A DNA stretch of 22,209 nt from MGIIa-K1 sp964577145 (lineage in GTDB: Archaea; Thermoplasmatota; Poseidoniia; Poseidoniales; Poseidoniaceae), in the NCBI GenBank assembly GCA_964577145.1, contig CAZNXM010000027.1:1-22209 (forward strand), given 5' to 3'. The notes beneath the pieces were generated by a model. The model did not search any database, was not told the DNA's origin, and was given only the letters and a program-made list of their open reading frames with translations. This document shows, piece by piece, positions 1 through 9,100 of this stretch; position 1 is the first letter of the stretch; each line of letters begins with the position of its first letter. Position numbers and translations under genes: made by a program.

Positions 1-54
1 AGTCATAGGCAGCATCACAACAAGCAGTAGAACAAATACACGATCTATCTTCAT
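1..54 (-). CDS. N-terminus of a secreted or membrane protein (cut by window edge)
   Basis: Only the first 18 codons are present, from an ATG at 54 reading leftward off the window. They encode MKIDRVFVLLLVVMLPMT, a short charged start followed by a hydrophobic core, as expected of a signal peptide or signal anchor. The gene lies downstream of, and on the same strand as, the 203-residue membrane protein ending at 162. Between them are 107 bases holding an inverted repeat at 75-93. The function cannot be judged from this fragment. The call rests only on the signal-peptide-like composition and the clean ATG. Confidence 0.55.
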   Translation of the reverse strand, partial: MKIDRVFVLLLVVMLPMT

Positions 55-74
55 ACTTCGAACTGGTGTATGGC

Positions 75-93
75 GGCGAATTAACCATTCGCC
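75..93. repeat. 7-5-7 perfect inverted repeat upstream of the partial gene
   Basis: GGCGAAT (75-81) and ATTCGCC (87-93) pair perfectly around a five-base loop. The repeat sits about 20 bases upstream of the ATG at 54 on the minus strand and about 70 bases beyond the stop of the preceding minus-strand gene. It could be an operator or leader hairpin of the partial gene, or a processing or termination hairpin of the upstream gene. No T-run follows it. Confidence 0.5.
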
Positions 94-161
94 TACAATA
101 ATTGTCACTAACTCAAGAAAACACGATATTTCCTAGGTCATAGAGAGCTACCAATGGCGGT

Positions 162-773
162 TCAGCCATCCTCTCGGTCAATATTGGCCTTGATGTCACC
201 TGAAATTGCACTATCTTGGATATTGTAGGTGATGTTTTGTACAACAGTGCCCGCCTTTGTTTCTTTTTCAAGCTCGGCCTCAAGCATTAATTTATCCATT
301 TGCATATTGGCTAATTGAGCCTTAATTGAATCAATTTCTGCTGTTGAAACAGATTGCTCAGACAATTGCTCCTGGAGTTGAATAGATTGGTGTTGTTGTT
401 GAGCTAATTGATACCTCAGTCGTTGTGCTTCATTTTGCTGATGTTGAGCCATATTTGGCTGATAGATTGTGCCTACTTTGCTGCGATTTCCCCTCAATGC
501 TCGCCGGATCAAAATTGCTACTAGTACAAATATTACAATTCCTAAGGTTATCATTCCACAAATCCAAATGAGACCGCCGATTGAAATACCACTATCAACA
601 GCACTTTCAGTAACTTCATTCGGTACAGGCTCAGGTTCTTCCTCTGCAGCATTTGCTTGATTATCGAAATCAGAAGGCGAGCCACTAGCATACGAAATGG
701 GTAATAGGATAGCAATAACAAGAATCCAGAGGCAAAGTTTTGCTGAGGAACCACAGCCTTCCTCTCTGGTCAT
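162..773 (-). CDS. Single-pass membrane protein with cytoplasmic coiled-coil module shared with the giant surface protein
   Basis: This 203-residue protein starts with a likely signal peptide (hydrophobic 12-30). A short acidic, proline-containing outer segment follows (about 31-62), then a strong transmembrane helix (about 64-89) ending in RRALRGNR, which suggests the rest is cytoplasmic. Residues 110-172 are Gln/Glu-rich and look like a coiled coil. Residues 174-198 carry VVQNITYNIQDSAISGD. Residues 118-198 match the tail of the giant protein at 3155-10105 almost residue for residue. It is transcribed divergently from the S15-family lipoprotein, with 74 bases between starts. I do not recognise a named family. 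A signalling, scaffolding or oligomerisation role for the tail is inference. Confidence 0.8.
   Translation of the reverse strand: MTREEGCGSSAKLCLWILVIAILLPISYASGSPSDFDNQANAAEEEPEPVPNEVTESAVDSGISIGGLIWICGMITLGIVIFVLVAILIRRALRGNRSKVGTIYQPNMAQHQQNEAQRLRYQLAQQQHQSIQLQEQLSEQSVSTAEIDSIKAQLANMQMDKLMLEAELEKETKAGTVVQNITYNIQDSAISGDIKANIDREDG
178..431 (-). repeat. Left arm of a 254-bp inverted paralogous repeat
   Basis: Read on the minus strand, this segment aligns without gaps to 9707-9960 on the plus strand. By hand count about 222 of 254 positions agree. The last 75 bases (178-252 against 9886-9960) agree at 71 of 75, synonymous positions included. The segment encodes the coiled coil plus the VVQNITYNI motif in both proteins. 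A recent duplication or gene conversion between the two genes would explain the match. Confidence 0.85.
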
Positions 774-847
774 ACTTGGCCCATATCGTCAAAATCTATC
801 AACTAACCGTCTACTACGGCTACCCACTATCTATTTGCGAGCCATTG

Positions 848-2683
848 ATGACGGACGAACCTCTCGCCTCCCCTATGGGGAGGTGTCAATCAGCAGTTAT
901 TTTGGGAGTCATCATGCTTTCATCCTCTCTTGCAGGGTGCTTTGGTGATGACATCCAACCTCCTGCATCTGAAGACTCTGAAACTTATCCTAGCATCTGG
1001 GACCGTCACCAATTAGAATGGAATATGACTCATTCATTTTCGCGAGTACTTGAGCCCGGCCCATACCACGCTCTCGATGTTCAGGAATCTTACATCACAG
1101 TCGATACTAGTTCGATTTGGGAAACAGGCCCTTCAGAATCAGAAGTCCATCTCTCCTACTGGTTACCGAGCAATACTGAGCAGGGCGAACAGGTCCCAGT
1201 AATCGCAGTTGTCAGCCCATACTTCTCATTTGGACAACCGGGTTCAGAGTCTGGGCATACAGGAATTGTCGGAGCAGGTCGTGGAGAATTTATCTTCGAG
1301 AATTTCATTCCTCATGGCTATGCTTTTGCCCAAGTATCAGTATTTGGCACTGAACTTTCCAGCGGTTGTTTCGATTATCGCGGTGCAGGAGAAGGGCTTG
1401 GAATACATCATGCAGTGGAGTGGCTCGGAACTCAGAATTGGAGTAATGGACACGTTGGCCTATATGGGAAATCATACGAAGGTGCAACTCAGTGGGAAGC
1501 AGCAGCCTTAGGCAGTGAATATCTGAAAACAATAGTCCCCATTTCAGGAACAACAGCTCTTCATCCATTACTATACAAAAATGGAAGTGCAGAAGCCAGA
1601 TCTCAAGTCATGCACATGAACTATTTCTCCAGCACAGTCGATTATAATGAAGACGACCTCGACAATGTTTGCCCAGATATTGTTGAAGGCCTGTTCGCTG
1701 GCCCAGTCACTTATGGAATGGGAGAATTAGACCCATACATGGAGAATTATTACGAGGAAAGAAGTCTCATTGACAAGGCCTTTGAGAATTGGAATGGTTC
1801 AGTCTATTGGGTTCAAGGATTGCAGGATTGGAATGTTGACCCACACCAGGTGTTCAGCGGCCCCATTGGCTATAATTGGTATCAGGATTACATCGATGCA
1901 GGTTTCGAAGTTCGGGGGATTCTTGGTCAATGGGAGCACAATTATCCAGACCAATGGAGTAAACACAATGCTCAGGACAGTGGATATGGCGGTGAAGCCA
2001 TCCACAATATGACCAGGTGGGACTGGGCTCAGGACTTGTTTGAGTGGTACGAATATTATCTCAAGGGCATTGGTCCACAACCAGAACTCAATGCTCAGAT
2101 TCAACGAAATGATGGTCAGTGGAGAATAGAGGAAACTTGGCCGCCACAAGATATCGAATGGCAGGATATGGACCTCAATGATGACTGCCAATTCGATGGT
2201 CGCACAGTGGGAGGATTCTCGGTGATTGGAGGGGGAGTACAAACCGCTACAATCGAGTGCGGAGGGTTCTCCGAAGACATGCACATTTCGGGTCTTACAA
2301 GATTACATCTCAATGTCAGGGCATCGATGGACGGGGGTCAAATTTTTGCAGAAATGCAAGACGCTGAAACAGGAATGAGACTCGGTCATGCAACTATGGA
2401 TATTCGCTATCATCAAGGGGGTAGTGAGCCGACAACAGTATTCTCAGGACAGACGCTGGTAATGCTGATGGAATTCCAAGGTATTGACGCATTACTCCCT
2501 GCAGGTCACGGGATTAGGATAGTACTGACAGAAACTGGTGAGGATTATCTCGCACCGGCTTGTGGTTCGAGTTGCCCAATCAATGTCAATGGCGGGATGA
2601 TTTCATTGCCTTATCTTCCATACAGCGATGATAGCAATGTATTGATTACTCCACAATCACCTGATGCAGCTAACAATCAATAA
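848..2683 (+). CDS. Secreted lipoprotein of the S15 / CocE-NonD alpha/beta-hydrolase peptidase family
   Basis: With the ATG at 848 the protein has 611 residues. A hydrophobic signal ends in the lipobox SSSLAGC (Cys 31), so the mature protein is probably lipid-anchored outside the membrane. The hydrolase fold shows GLYGKSYEG with nucleophile Ser 209, QGLQDWNVDPHQ with the likely acid Asp 327, and GQWEHNYPD with the likely His 364. The Asp motif resembles X-Pro dipeptidyl-peptidases. The C-terminal part (about 420-611) fits the beta-sandwich typical of this family. Such enzymes act on Xaa-Pro peptides or on esters and acylated small molecules; which applies here is not visible. An upstream ATG at 740 would overlap the divergent gene and bury the signal. 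An ATG at 875, in a hairpin loop, is a credible alternative start. Confidence 0.86.
   Translation: MTDEPLASPMGRCQSAVILGVIMLSSSLAGCFGDDIQPPASEDSETYPSIWDRHQLEWNMTHSFSRVLEPGPYHALDVQESYITVDTSSIWETGPSESEVHLSYWLPSNTEQGEQVPVIAVVSPYFSFGQPGSESGHTGIVGAGRGEFIFENFIPHGYAFAQVSVFGTELSSGCFDYRGAGEGLGIHHAVEWLGTQNWSNGHVGLYGKSYEGATQWEAAALGSEYLKTIVPISGTTALHPLLYKNGSAEARSQVMHMNYFSSTVDYNEDDLDNVCPDIVEGLFAGPVTYGMGELDPYMENYYEERSLIDKAFENWNGSVYWVQGLQDWNVDPHQVFSGPIGYNWYQDYIDAGFEVRGILGQWEHNYPDQWSKHNAQDSGYGGEAIHNMTRWDWAQDLFEWYEYYLKGIGPQPELNAQIQRNDGQWRIEETWPPQDIEWQDMDLNDDCQFDGRTVGGFSVIGGGVQTATIECGGFSEDMHISGLTRLHLNVRASMDGGQIFAEMQDAETGMRLGHATMDIRYHQGGSEPTTVFSGQTLVMLMEFQGIDALLPAGHGIRIVLTETGEDYLAPACGSSCPINVNGGMISLPYLPYSDDSNVLITPQSPDAANNQ
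867..883 (+). repeat. 7-3-7 perfect hairpin at the start of the peptidase gene
   Basis: CCTCCCC (867-873), loop TAT, GGGGAGG (877-883). The in-frame ATG at 875 begins inside the loop, and the 3' arm runs into GGGGAGGTG, a strong Shine-Dalgarno-like string. If translation starts at 848 the hairpin lies in the signal-peptide coding region. If it starts at 875 the hairpin encloses the start codon. Regulatory function is inferred. Confidence 0.55.
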
Positions 2684-2689
2684 AGCGCC

Positions 2690-2717
2690 GGTTTGCTCAA
2701 TAAAATATTGGCAAACC
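2690..2717 (+). terminator. Hairpin after the peptidase gene, likely 3'-end structure
   Basis: GGTTTGC (2690-2696) pairs with GCAAACC (2711-2717). Inside, after one unpaired T, CAATA (2698-2702) pairs with TATTG (2706-2710) around an AAA loop. The structure begins seven bases after the stop codon at 2683. Twelve paired bases make it a plausible terminator or mRNA-stabilising hairpin, although no long T-run follows. Confidence 0.5.
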
Positions 2718-2722
2718 TCGCC

Positions 2723-2738
2723 AACGAACTTGTTCGTT
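2723..2738. repeat. Near-palindrome between peptidase terminator and tRNA-Ser remnant
   Basis: AACGAAC (2723-2729) and GTTCGTT (2732-2738) pair perfectly around TT. The repeat lies between the peptidase 3' hairpin and the tRNA-Ser 3' copy on the minus strand. It could terminate minus-strand transcription leaving the tRNA-Ser region, or be a protein-binding palindrome. The sequence does not decide between these. Confidence 0.4.
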
Positions 2739-2740
2739 AA

Positions 2741-2779
2741 GCGCCGAGAGAGGGATTTGAACCGACGGCGAGAACGGTC
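2741..2779 (-). pseudogene. Truncated copy of the tRNA-Ser 3' end
   Basis: Positions 2739-2763 are identical to 2860-2884, which hold the T-loop, T-stem 3' strand, acceptor 3' strand and flank of the intact tRNA-Ser. Weaker similarity continues through the variable arm (2768-2779 against 2888-2899, 10 of 12 with a one-base shift). Further upstream (2780-2832 on the minus strand) the similarity stops: no pairing 5' acceptor strand, D-arm or anticodon arm could be found. The T-stem itself has two mismatches. It is therefore a fragment and not a working tRNA. A scar of site-specific integration or a decayed tandem duplicate would both fit. The minus-strand RNA can also form a 9-bp stem between 2800-2808 and 2767-2775. 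Confidence 0.6.
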
Positions 2780-2862
2780 ATAATGCTGAGTAATGTTCAG
2801 TTCTCACCTGGTTAAATCACTCTATCGTCGCCTTCTTTGCAGACATAAGCTATGAGCGAAAG

Positions 2863-2946
2863 CGCCGAGAGAGGGATTTGAACCCTCGCGGGAACGGGCC
2901 CACGTGATTTCCAGTCACGCGCGATACCAGGCTATGCGATCTCGGC
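2863..2946 (-). tRNA. tRNA-Ser(GGA)
   Basis: Read on the minus strand, the acceptor GCCGAGA (2946-2940) pairs with TCTCGGC (2870-2864), with discriminator G at 2863, as expected for serine. The anticodon stem CGTGA/TCACG encloses loop CTGGAAA, so the anticodon is GGA, reading UCC and UCU. A long variable arm, usual for tRNA-Ser, lies between the anticodon and T arms. The T arm is GAGGG-TTCAAAT-CCCTC. The D-stem has one apparent mismatch. No CCA is encoded, unlike the neighbouring tRNA-Thr, and no intron is present. Confidence 0.92.
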
Positions 2947-3017
2947 AGCAAGCCGCCTGACAAGCCTCCCCTGTTTAACCGAAACGGTTGACCGGCATGG
3001 AATGCCATTTCCGAATC

Positions 3018-3025
3018 GATTATAT
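3018..3025 (+). promoter_or_regulatory. TATA-like box of tRNA-Thr
   Basis: GATTATAT is centred about 28 bases upstream of the first base of tRNA-Thr at 3051, the distance expected for an archaeal TATA box when transcription begins at or near the mature 5' end. No clear BRE was recognised. Confidence 0.5.
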
Positions 3026-3050
3026 CGGGACGGTAGGTCGCCACGCTTGC

Positions 3051-3125
3051 GCCACCGTGGCTTAGAGGTATAGCACCTCATTGGTAATGAGGAGGTCGCG
3101 AGTTCAAATCTCGCCGGTGGCTCCA
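3051..3125 (+). tRNA. tRNA-Thr(GGT)
   Basis: The acceptor GCCACCG (3051-3057) pairs fully with CGGTGGC (3115-3121). The discriminator is T at 3122, usual for archaeal threonine tRNA, and CCA is encoded at 3123-3125. The anticodon stem CCTCA/TGAGG (3076-3080, 3088-3092) encloses TTGGTAA, giving anticodon GGT for ACC and ACU. The T arm is GCGAG-TTCAAAT-CTCGC (3098-3114). There is no intron. The giant surface-protein gene starts 30 bases downstream. Confidence 0.95.
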
Positions 3126-3136
3126 TTCTCACGCAA

Positions 3137-3149
3137 TTTCTTTTTTTTT
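3137..3149 (+). terminator. Poly-T terminator after tRNA-Thr
   Basis: TTTC followed by nine T residues (3137-3149) begins 12 bases after the encoded CCA. Archaeal RNA polymerase terminates at such T-runs without needing a hairpin. It also separates tRNA transcription from the giant gene, whose start codon is at 3155. Confidence 0.65.
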
Positions 3150-3154
3150 CACAA

Positions 3155-6100
3155 ATGAAAGGAGGGGGCAGTATTCATAGGCGTCTGCGGACCCGTAGGG
3201 TCCGAGTGGTAACCTTGAATTCTCGGAGTCGCGTTCTTCTTGCATCATTTCTCACATTGCTAATGCTGACCAATATTTCGAGCGCAGCCGTCACAAGTTG
3301 GACAGGGCCTTCCTCGCTAAGCGGTAGTTCGAAAACTGTTAGCGATGCCTTTCAAGTTCCCGGAAATGCGACAGTAATCGATGCATGGATCAATGTCGAT
3401 GAGACCGGTGCGCTTTCCGATGGCACGGGTCAAACTTGGACCGGTGAAGACGTGCCAGGAAACTTCAGTGTTGGAATGTTCTCAGATTCGATGATGGGCA
3501 AATTCACCGATTCACTATCTCTCGCTCCTGATTCTGCCGTTTCCAATGTAGACTCATTCGCATCAGCAACTTTGCAACTTGCAGGGCATTGGACCACAAG
3601 CGGTTCGATGTGGGGTGTGGTCAATCCGTCTGGTATGGGTGGCTCAATAATGGGTGCTAACCAAGCAATGTCGTACGGGATTGTACCAGCGGCAGCGGTG
3701 GACGGTGGCGTAGTCGCCGCAACTCTACCCGGCTCCGCATTGCCTGCTAGTTCATCAGGAGTTCTTGAGACTCCAGCAGTACCCCTGCCTTCTCCAATAT
3801 CTGATTTCAATCTAACTTTCTCGCATTGGTACCACTTTGCTTCCTCTACCAGTGGTGGCGGCGATGGTGGATGGGTTGAGTACAAGCTCGACAATGGTGC
3901 CTGGAATTGGATGGCACCAGCCGGGGGGTATCCTTCTACTGCTTCAGCAAATATCACAACTCCAAACGGTGCATCAGGTAGCGGATTTGGTGTGTTCGCA
4001 GATGCGAATTATAGTGGATGGATGACCTCAACATTCAATCTTGATAATTTGACAGGCCTAAGTAATGCATCTACAATCTCGTTTAGGTTCAAGGCAGCAA
4101 CAGATATGGGTGGTAAGCCGGGTTGGTTCATCGATGATATCGATTTAACCAATGTTGGTTCACCCGCTGGGAATTGGCATCATGGATGTATCACACAAGC
4201 ACCTTCAACTTGTGGTTATTCGAATAACGCAAATGCTGTACTCACTTCACCTACAATCGATTTATCTTCAGCAACGAGTACAGTCGCAATGAATTTTGAA
4301 GTAGAGTGGGATTTAGAGGGTTCAACATATGATAACTGGTGGGCTGAAGCATCTACTGATGGTACAAATTGGGACGATATCACAACTACTGCATTGACTT
4401 ATAATTCAACTTGGGGAACTAGTGGAATTCCTGCGGGTGGATTTACCTACAACGGTAATGGATACGGTGATGATTCTGGCGGCTGGCTATCGATGTCCTT
4501 CGATCTCCCTGCGACTTACCAAGGAGATTCAACCACTTGGGTGCGATTTAGAGTAGAGACAGATTCGAGTGTCCAGTATGGGGGAAGTCCAGATGACAGA
4601 GAAGGTGCAACATTCGATAATCTGACCCTTACAGACTCATCTGGTACAACCTATTACAGCAATACATTCTCCAACGCAACATCAATGACTCCTGCAGCAA
4701 ATGGTGGAGGAAATGACTGGCAATATCCCGGTGCAGGAACCCTATTCATTACTGATAGTTTCGAAGATTCATCTGCACTACCTCCTGGTGGTTGGGCGAT
4801 TTCCAATGTAGCGGGACAGACAGGATGGCAATTTGGTTCTCTTTGTTCCAATTTTACTGGCGGACCTGCAGTGTTTAGGTCGCCAAATCTTGGATTTGGT
4901 ACCAATCTCTGTGGTAATTATGATGCAAGTTCCGATAATCACCTTTACACTCCAACATACTCCGTTCCTCTAGGTGCATCAGCCCGATTCACTTGGGAAC
5001 ATTGGATGTGTGCGGAGGGCTCATGGGATGGTGGTGCTCTATTCATGAAGGTCAACAATGGTGCTTGGAATCAGGTAACATATTCCTATGCTAATGGAAC
5101 CTCATGGTATGATGATACAATTACTTCTGGAGGCACTCAGTCGTTATTCGGTTCTGAAGTATGGAACGGAAACCAGTATACTGGCGGTTCGTTCAGTTGT
5201 ACTGCATCTGCGGTCCCATGGCTAAAGATGGATTATGATGTATCAAATTGGTCAGGCTCAAACGTATCCTTTAGATTCACAATGTCTAGTGATACCGCTG
5301 TTCAAATGGGCGGGTGGTACATCGATGATGCAGGTTTAGAAGTCGATTGGTTCCATGATGAGGGCGCATGGAGAAGCCCGCTTACTTCAGTTCATGACCT
5401 TGGTTACGGATTCATAGATGCTGACATCATCCTTCCCAATGGAACATGGTATGGGGTAACTTTACTCGATTCATCAGGCAATCCCATAGAGGGACATGAA
5501 AACCGCAGTCTTCCTCTTTCACTTACAAGTCTTGACCGAGACCTCTATCCTTCGATTTACATCGATTTGTTAATGGGTACTACAGATTCCTATTATTCAC
5601 CTATTATCAAGGAATTAACCGTCGGTGCAACTCGGTATTTCGGTGAGGGTAATGGATGGAATATTCCAAGCACTCTCCAGCGTAATGCCAATGGTACTTG
5701 GGAGTATAGCGGTGGAGTCACTACACAGTTATCCGCTGAGACGGGAATTACTTCCCGCCCCGTATCTTCTGCAGAAGTAACAGGTAATTTTACTCAAGCA
5801 ACAGTAGGCCTCCTCAGCATCAATGGAAATTTTGCTACTACTCAGGCTACCGGGTCGATCCTCAACTTGGGCGGCATGCAAGGCAGAATTGCTCCTACAA
5901 TCACACTATCACCAGGTGCAACAATTGAGTCGCTAGCATTTAGGGGCGAATTTGTCCAACCAGCTCACGATGCAGCAATCGATGTTGCAGATGATGGAAC
6001 AGACGATTGGGAATTCGTTTCCGATGTCGCATATGGATCATATGGCTGGCAGACACGTATTTACAGTTCATCGATTATGCATTCAGATGCGCATACTGGC

Positions 6101-9100
6101 ACTTCAACTATGCAGGCTCTAATCCCAGAGGATGCAATACCTCATACCTTTGTAATTGGGCTAAATTCAACAGCACCATCTGGCCATCTTTCAATACTTA
6201 ACGACGGAAATGTTCTGTCATCAACTTCACAACAGAATTGGACAACTCATTCCGCTTGTATCCAACTGAATAGTTTAGTTGCATCTTCAACAATCAATGA
6301 TGGCACAAGAAATTGGTCGGTAATCGAATTTGATTTCACGACAACCTCAGTTACGCAATATACCATGGGTTCCTTCGCAATTGGTTACACATTGACAGAG
6401 AATGTTAGCGGCTTGGAGTCTGTGGTCAAAGCTTACCATGAAGCCAATTCCAATAATGGCCTAGAGGTCACAGTCGATGTCCCAGTCACTTGGACTGCAC
6501 AAGCAGGCGGTGTCGGTATTGGCGGTGGAGTCTATCATGAGAATATGATTACCAATCATCCCTTCGCGGTCCCAGAAACTTGGTATCCTAACGGCTTAAT
6601 GCAGGGCTTCACTACTCAACATCATCACCTTTTGGATAATGATGACATTGCCGAGGTCCACTTGATTGGAACCGATTCAACCGGAGATAAGGTACAGGTT
6701 GTCCTTACCAACCTATCCACAGGTGGAATATTTGTTCAGACCAGTGGAGAAGCGATGCTCAAGTTGCTTAACACTACCACTCTTTCACAATCCAATGGGC
6801 GCTGGGTTATCGATTGGCAATTCGATGTCGATTGGGATTGGAATGATTCCACAGAGATGGTGTGGACCGCTCAAGCATTCGATGAAAATGGCGATGGATT
6901 ATCTCCGGCTAGTGCACTGAGTGGTGGAATTGGAACTCAAGCATCGGAAAACGACTTGCAAGTCGATACTTGGAGAGTTGAAGACGATGCTAGCCATCTT
7001 CTTTCAGACATGTTCAATCCGGCATACCCATTCTGGGCTATGTCTGGTAGTGACGTCATTGTAAGTGGTACAGTGCGCTTCGAAAATACCCTTGATATGA
7101 GGCCACAGCAAGACGACTATGTAGTCGCAGTCGATGTTGAAGGTACCAGTCATATCTTGATGAATACTGGCAGTGGTTCTTGGTCAGGAATAGTGACATT
7201 ACCACAAAATATGTCGAATGCTAATCTAACTCCATACATACTCCGCGTAGGGCCTATCGAAGGAGCAGACGGTGCGGATGATGTTACCTTACAATCCCCA
7301 GTATTGATTCGTCTAGATGATGAATCACCATGGGTTTCAGAACTTCAAGTAAATACAGGACAGCGTTTGCAAGAAGCTGATGGATATACATGGGATCCTA
7401 CATCTCCTCTCGGACTGCAAGTAACCATCACCGATAATCAGGCTCTCGGAACTGAACTCACTATGCATTATTGGCGTGAGGGTGCAGATGATTCTAATGG
7501 CGATGGTATTGCTGACCCAATGGAATACCAGACGCGCAGTGAATCATTGCCAGAAGGCATTGCAGGTGAACGCACGAAATCATTCAGTGGAATCGATGTA
7601 ACGGGATTGGAAATGAATGCACAATTCTCAGTTTGGTTCTCGTCGACAGATTTCTCAGGACATTCTCTGCAAATGGGTGGTGCACCGGGTGTTGATTCTG
7701 ACATGGCGACTTTGATCATTGCAACAAATGAGCCTACTGAAATTGACCCAGTATCTCTACAACTAGATTCAGTAGCAGAACATTTGCTCGCTGGACAGAT
7801 GCACACACTTTCTCTTGAAGTAAGCGATGATAATGGTGTGAATTCAATTGACCAAATAGATATCCAACTCTTGGGAACCGATGAGGAAACCATTGGCGTA
7901 TTGGTATGGGAGCCAAGAAATGGCGCAATGTATACTCCAGAAGGTAGTCAGCTAACGCTTCATGATGTTAATGTCACAGAATTATCTGATTCATACAGAG
8001 TCGAATTCACATTCAGTCTCGACTGGACATTTGATGAAACATTGATTGAAAACTGGGCCATGCCAACTATTCGTGTTTGGGATGATGACCCATTTAACCC
8101 AGTTAAATTGATGACAAATCTTGGAGAGATTCGATGGAAATTGGATAATAATCTTGAGGCGGTAATTGAAGAAATGGTTGATAATACCCCTCCAATTTCA
8201 TCCCCATCGGATTCCATAATCAATGTCAAATCAGGTGATGATTTGACTTTCTCTGGCTCTGTTAGATACAGCGTATCGCAAGCACCAGTGTCAATTCTAC
8301 CCGAGAGCGGTCTTGGCGTTGAAGTCTCGACAATTTATGGTTCAGAATTGGTTACAGCACTTGCAAATATTTCTAGTGATGGAACATGGTCCACCGAAAT
8401 GGTACTGCCAAGTCGCCCCTTATTAATTCCAGAATTAATTGTAGAATACTCGGTAGTGGGAGTTATTTCTCCAGGTGAAGATGCGACAACTGTCGTGACA
8501 GGTATCATTGTCGATGATATCGCACCGGCTGTGACTTTCACTGCAGTACCTCTGGTTATGACCGATGAAGATTTGGAAGTTCTTCCATTCACCATCGCAA
8601 TCGATGACCAAGGTGGATTACCTGAAGGCGACCTTGTTGTACACTGGGCATTCATTCGAAATGGAGTCATACTAGATGGCGGGCAATCCAGTGGACTAAT
8701 TCCTTACATTGCTACAAACGAAGGAATTCACTCATACAGCGGGACCGCAGATTTCACCCAAGGAGTAAACATCAGTCTCGAGGATGGCGATTCGCTAATC
8801 TGGTGGCTAGATGTAGTAGACCTAGCGGGTAATTCGGCCGCAGGTACTGGTACTAGCCAGATTGACCCTATGCGACCATCGTTCACCGTACTTTCTTTCG
8901 ATATTACAATAACATCCATTGATATTACACTTGAAAACGGCACAATTCCACGAGGAAACCAAGTTGTCGAAGGCGACATCATCGCCGTAACAATAATTGT
9001 AAAGAGTCTTGGAACTAAGGCTGGTGTAGTACAGATATCTCTAATGGAAGATTTGCAGAGAGATCGTGAGTGGTTACATCATGACACCGTCGAGTTACCG

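Noticed and set aside
740..847. Upstream in-frame ATG at 740 as the start of the S15-family lipoprotein
   Set aside because: It would overlap the divergent membrane-protein gene and put about 36 hydrophilic or mixed residues before the signal peptide, leaving the lipobox too far from the N-terminus.
2764..2832. Second complete tRNA-Ser gene or a C/D box RNA
   Set aside because: No 5' acceptor strand pairs with the 3' end, and no proper anticodon arm or convincing C and D box pair was found.
3430..3957. Open frame of 175 residues on the minus strand inside the giant gene
   Set aside because: It is the antisense shadow of a strongly supported coding frame, has no start signal, and is one of several such frames.
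7468..9000. Several antisense open frames in the second half of the giant gene
   Set aside because: They are Ser/Pro/Val-rich shadows of the real frame with no recognisable domain.
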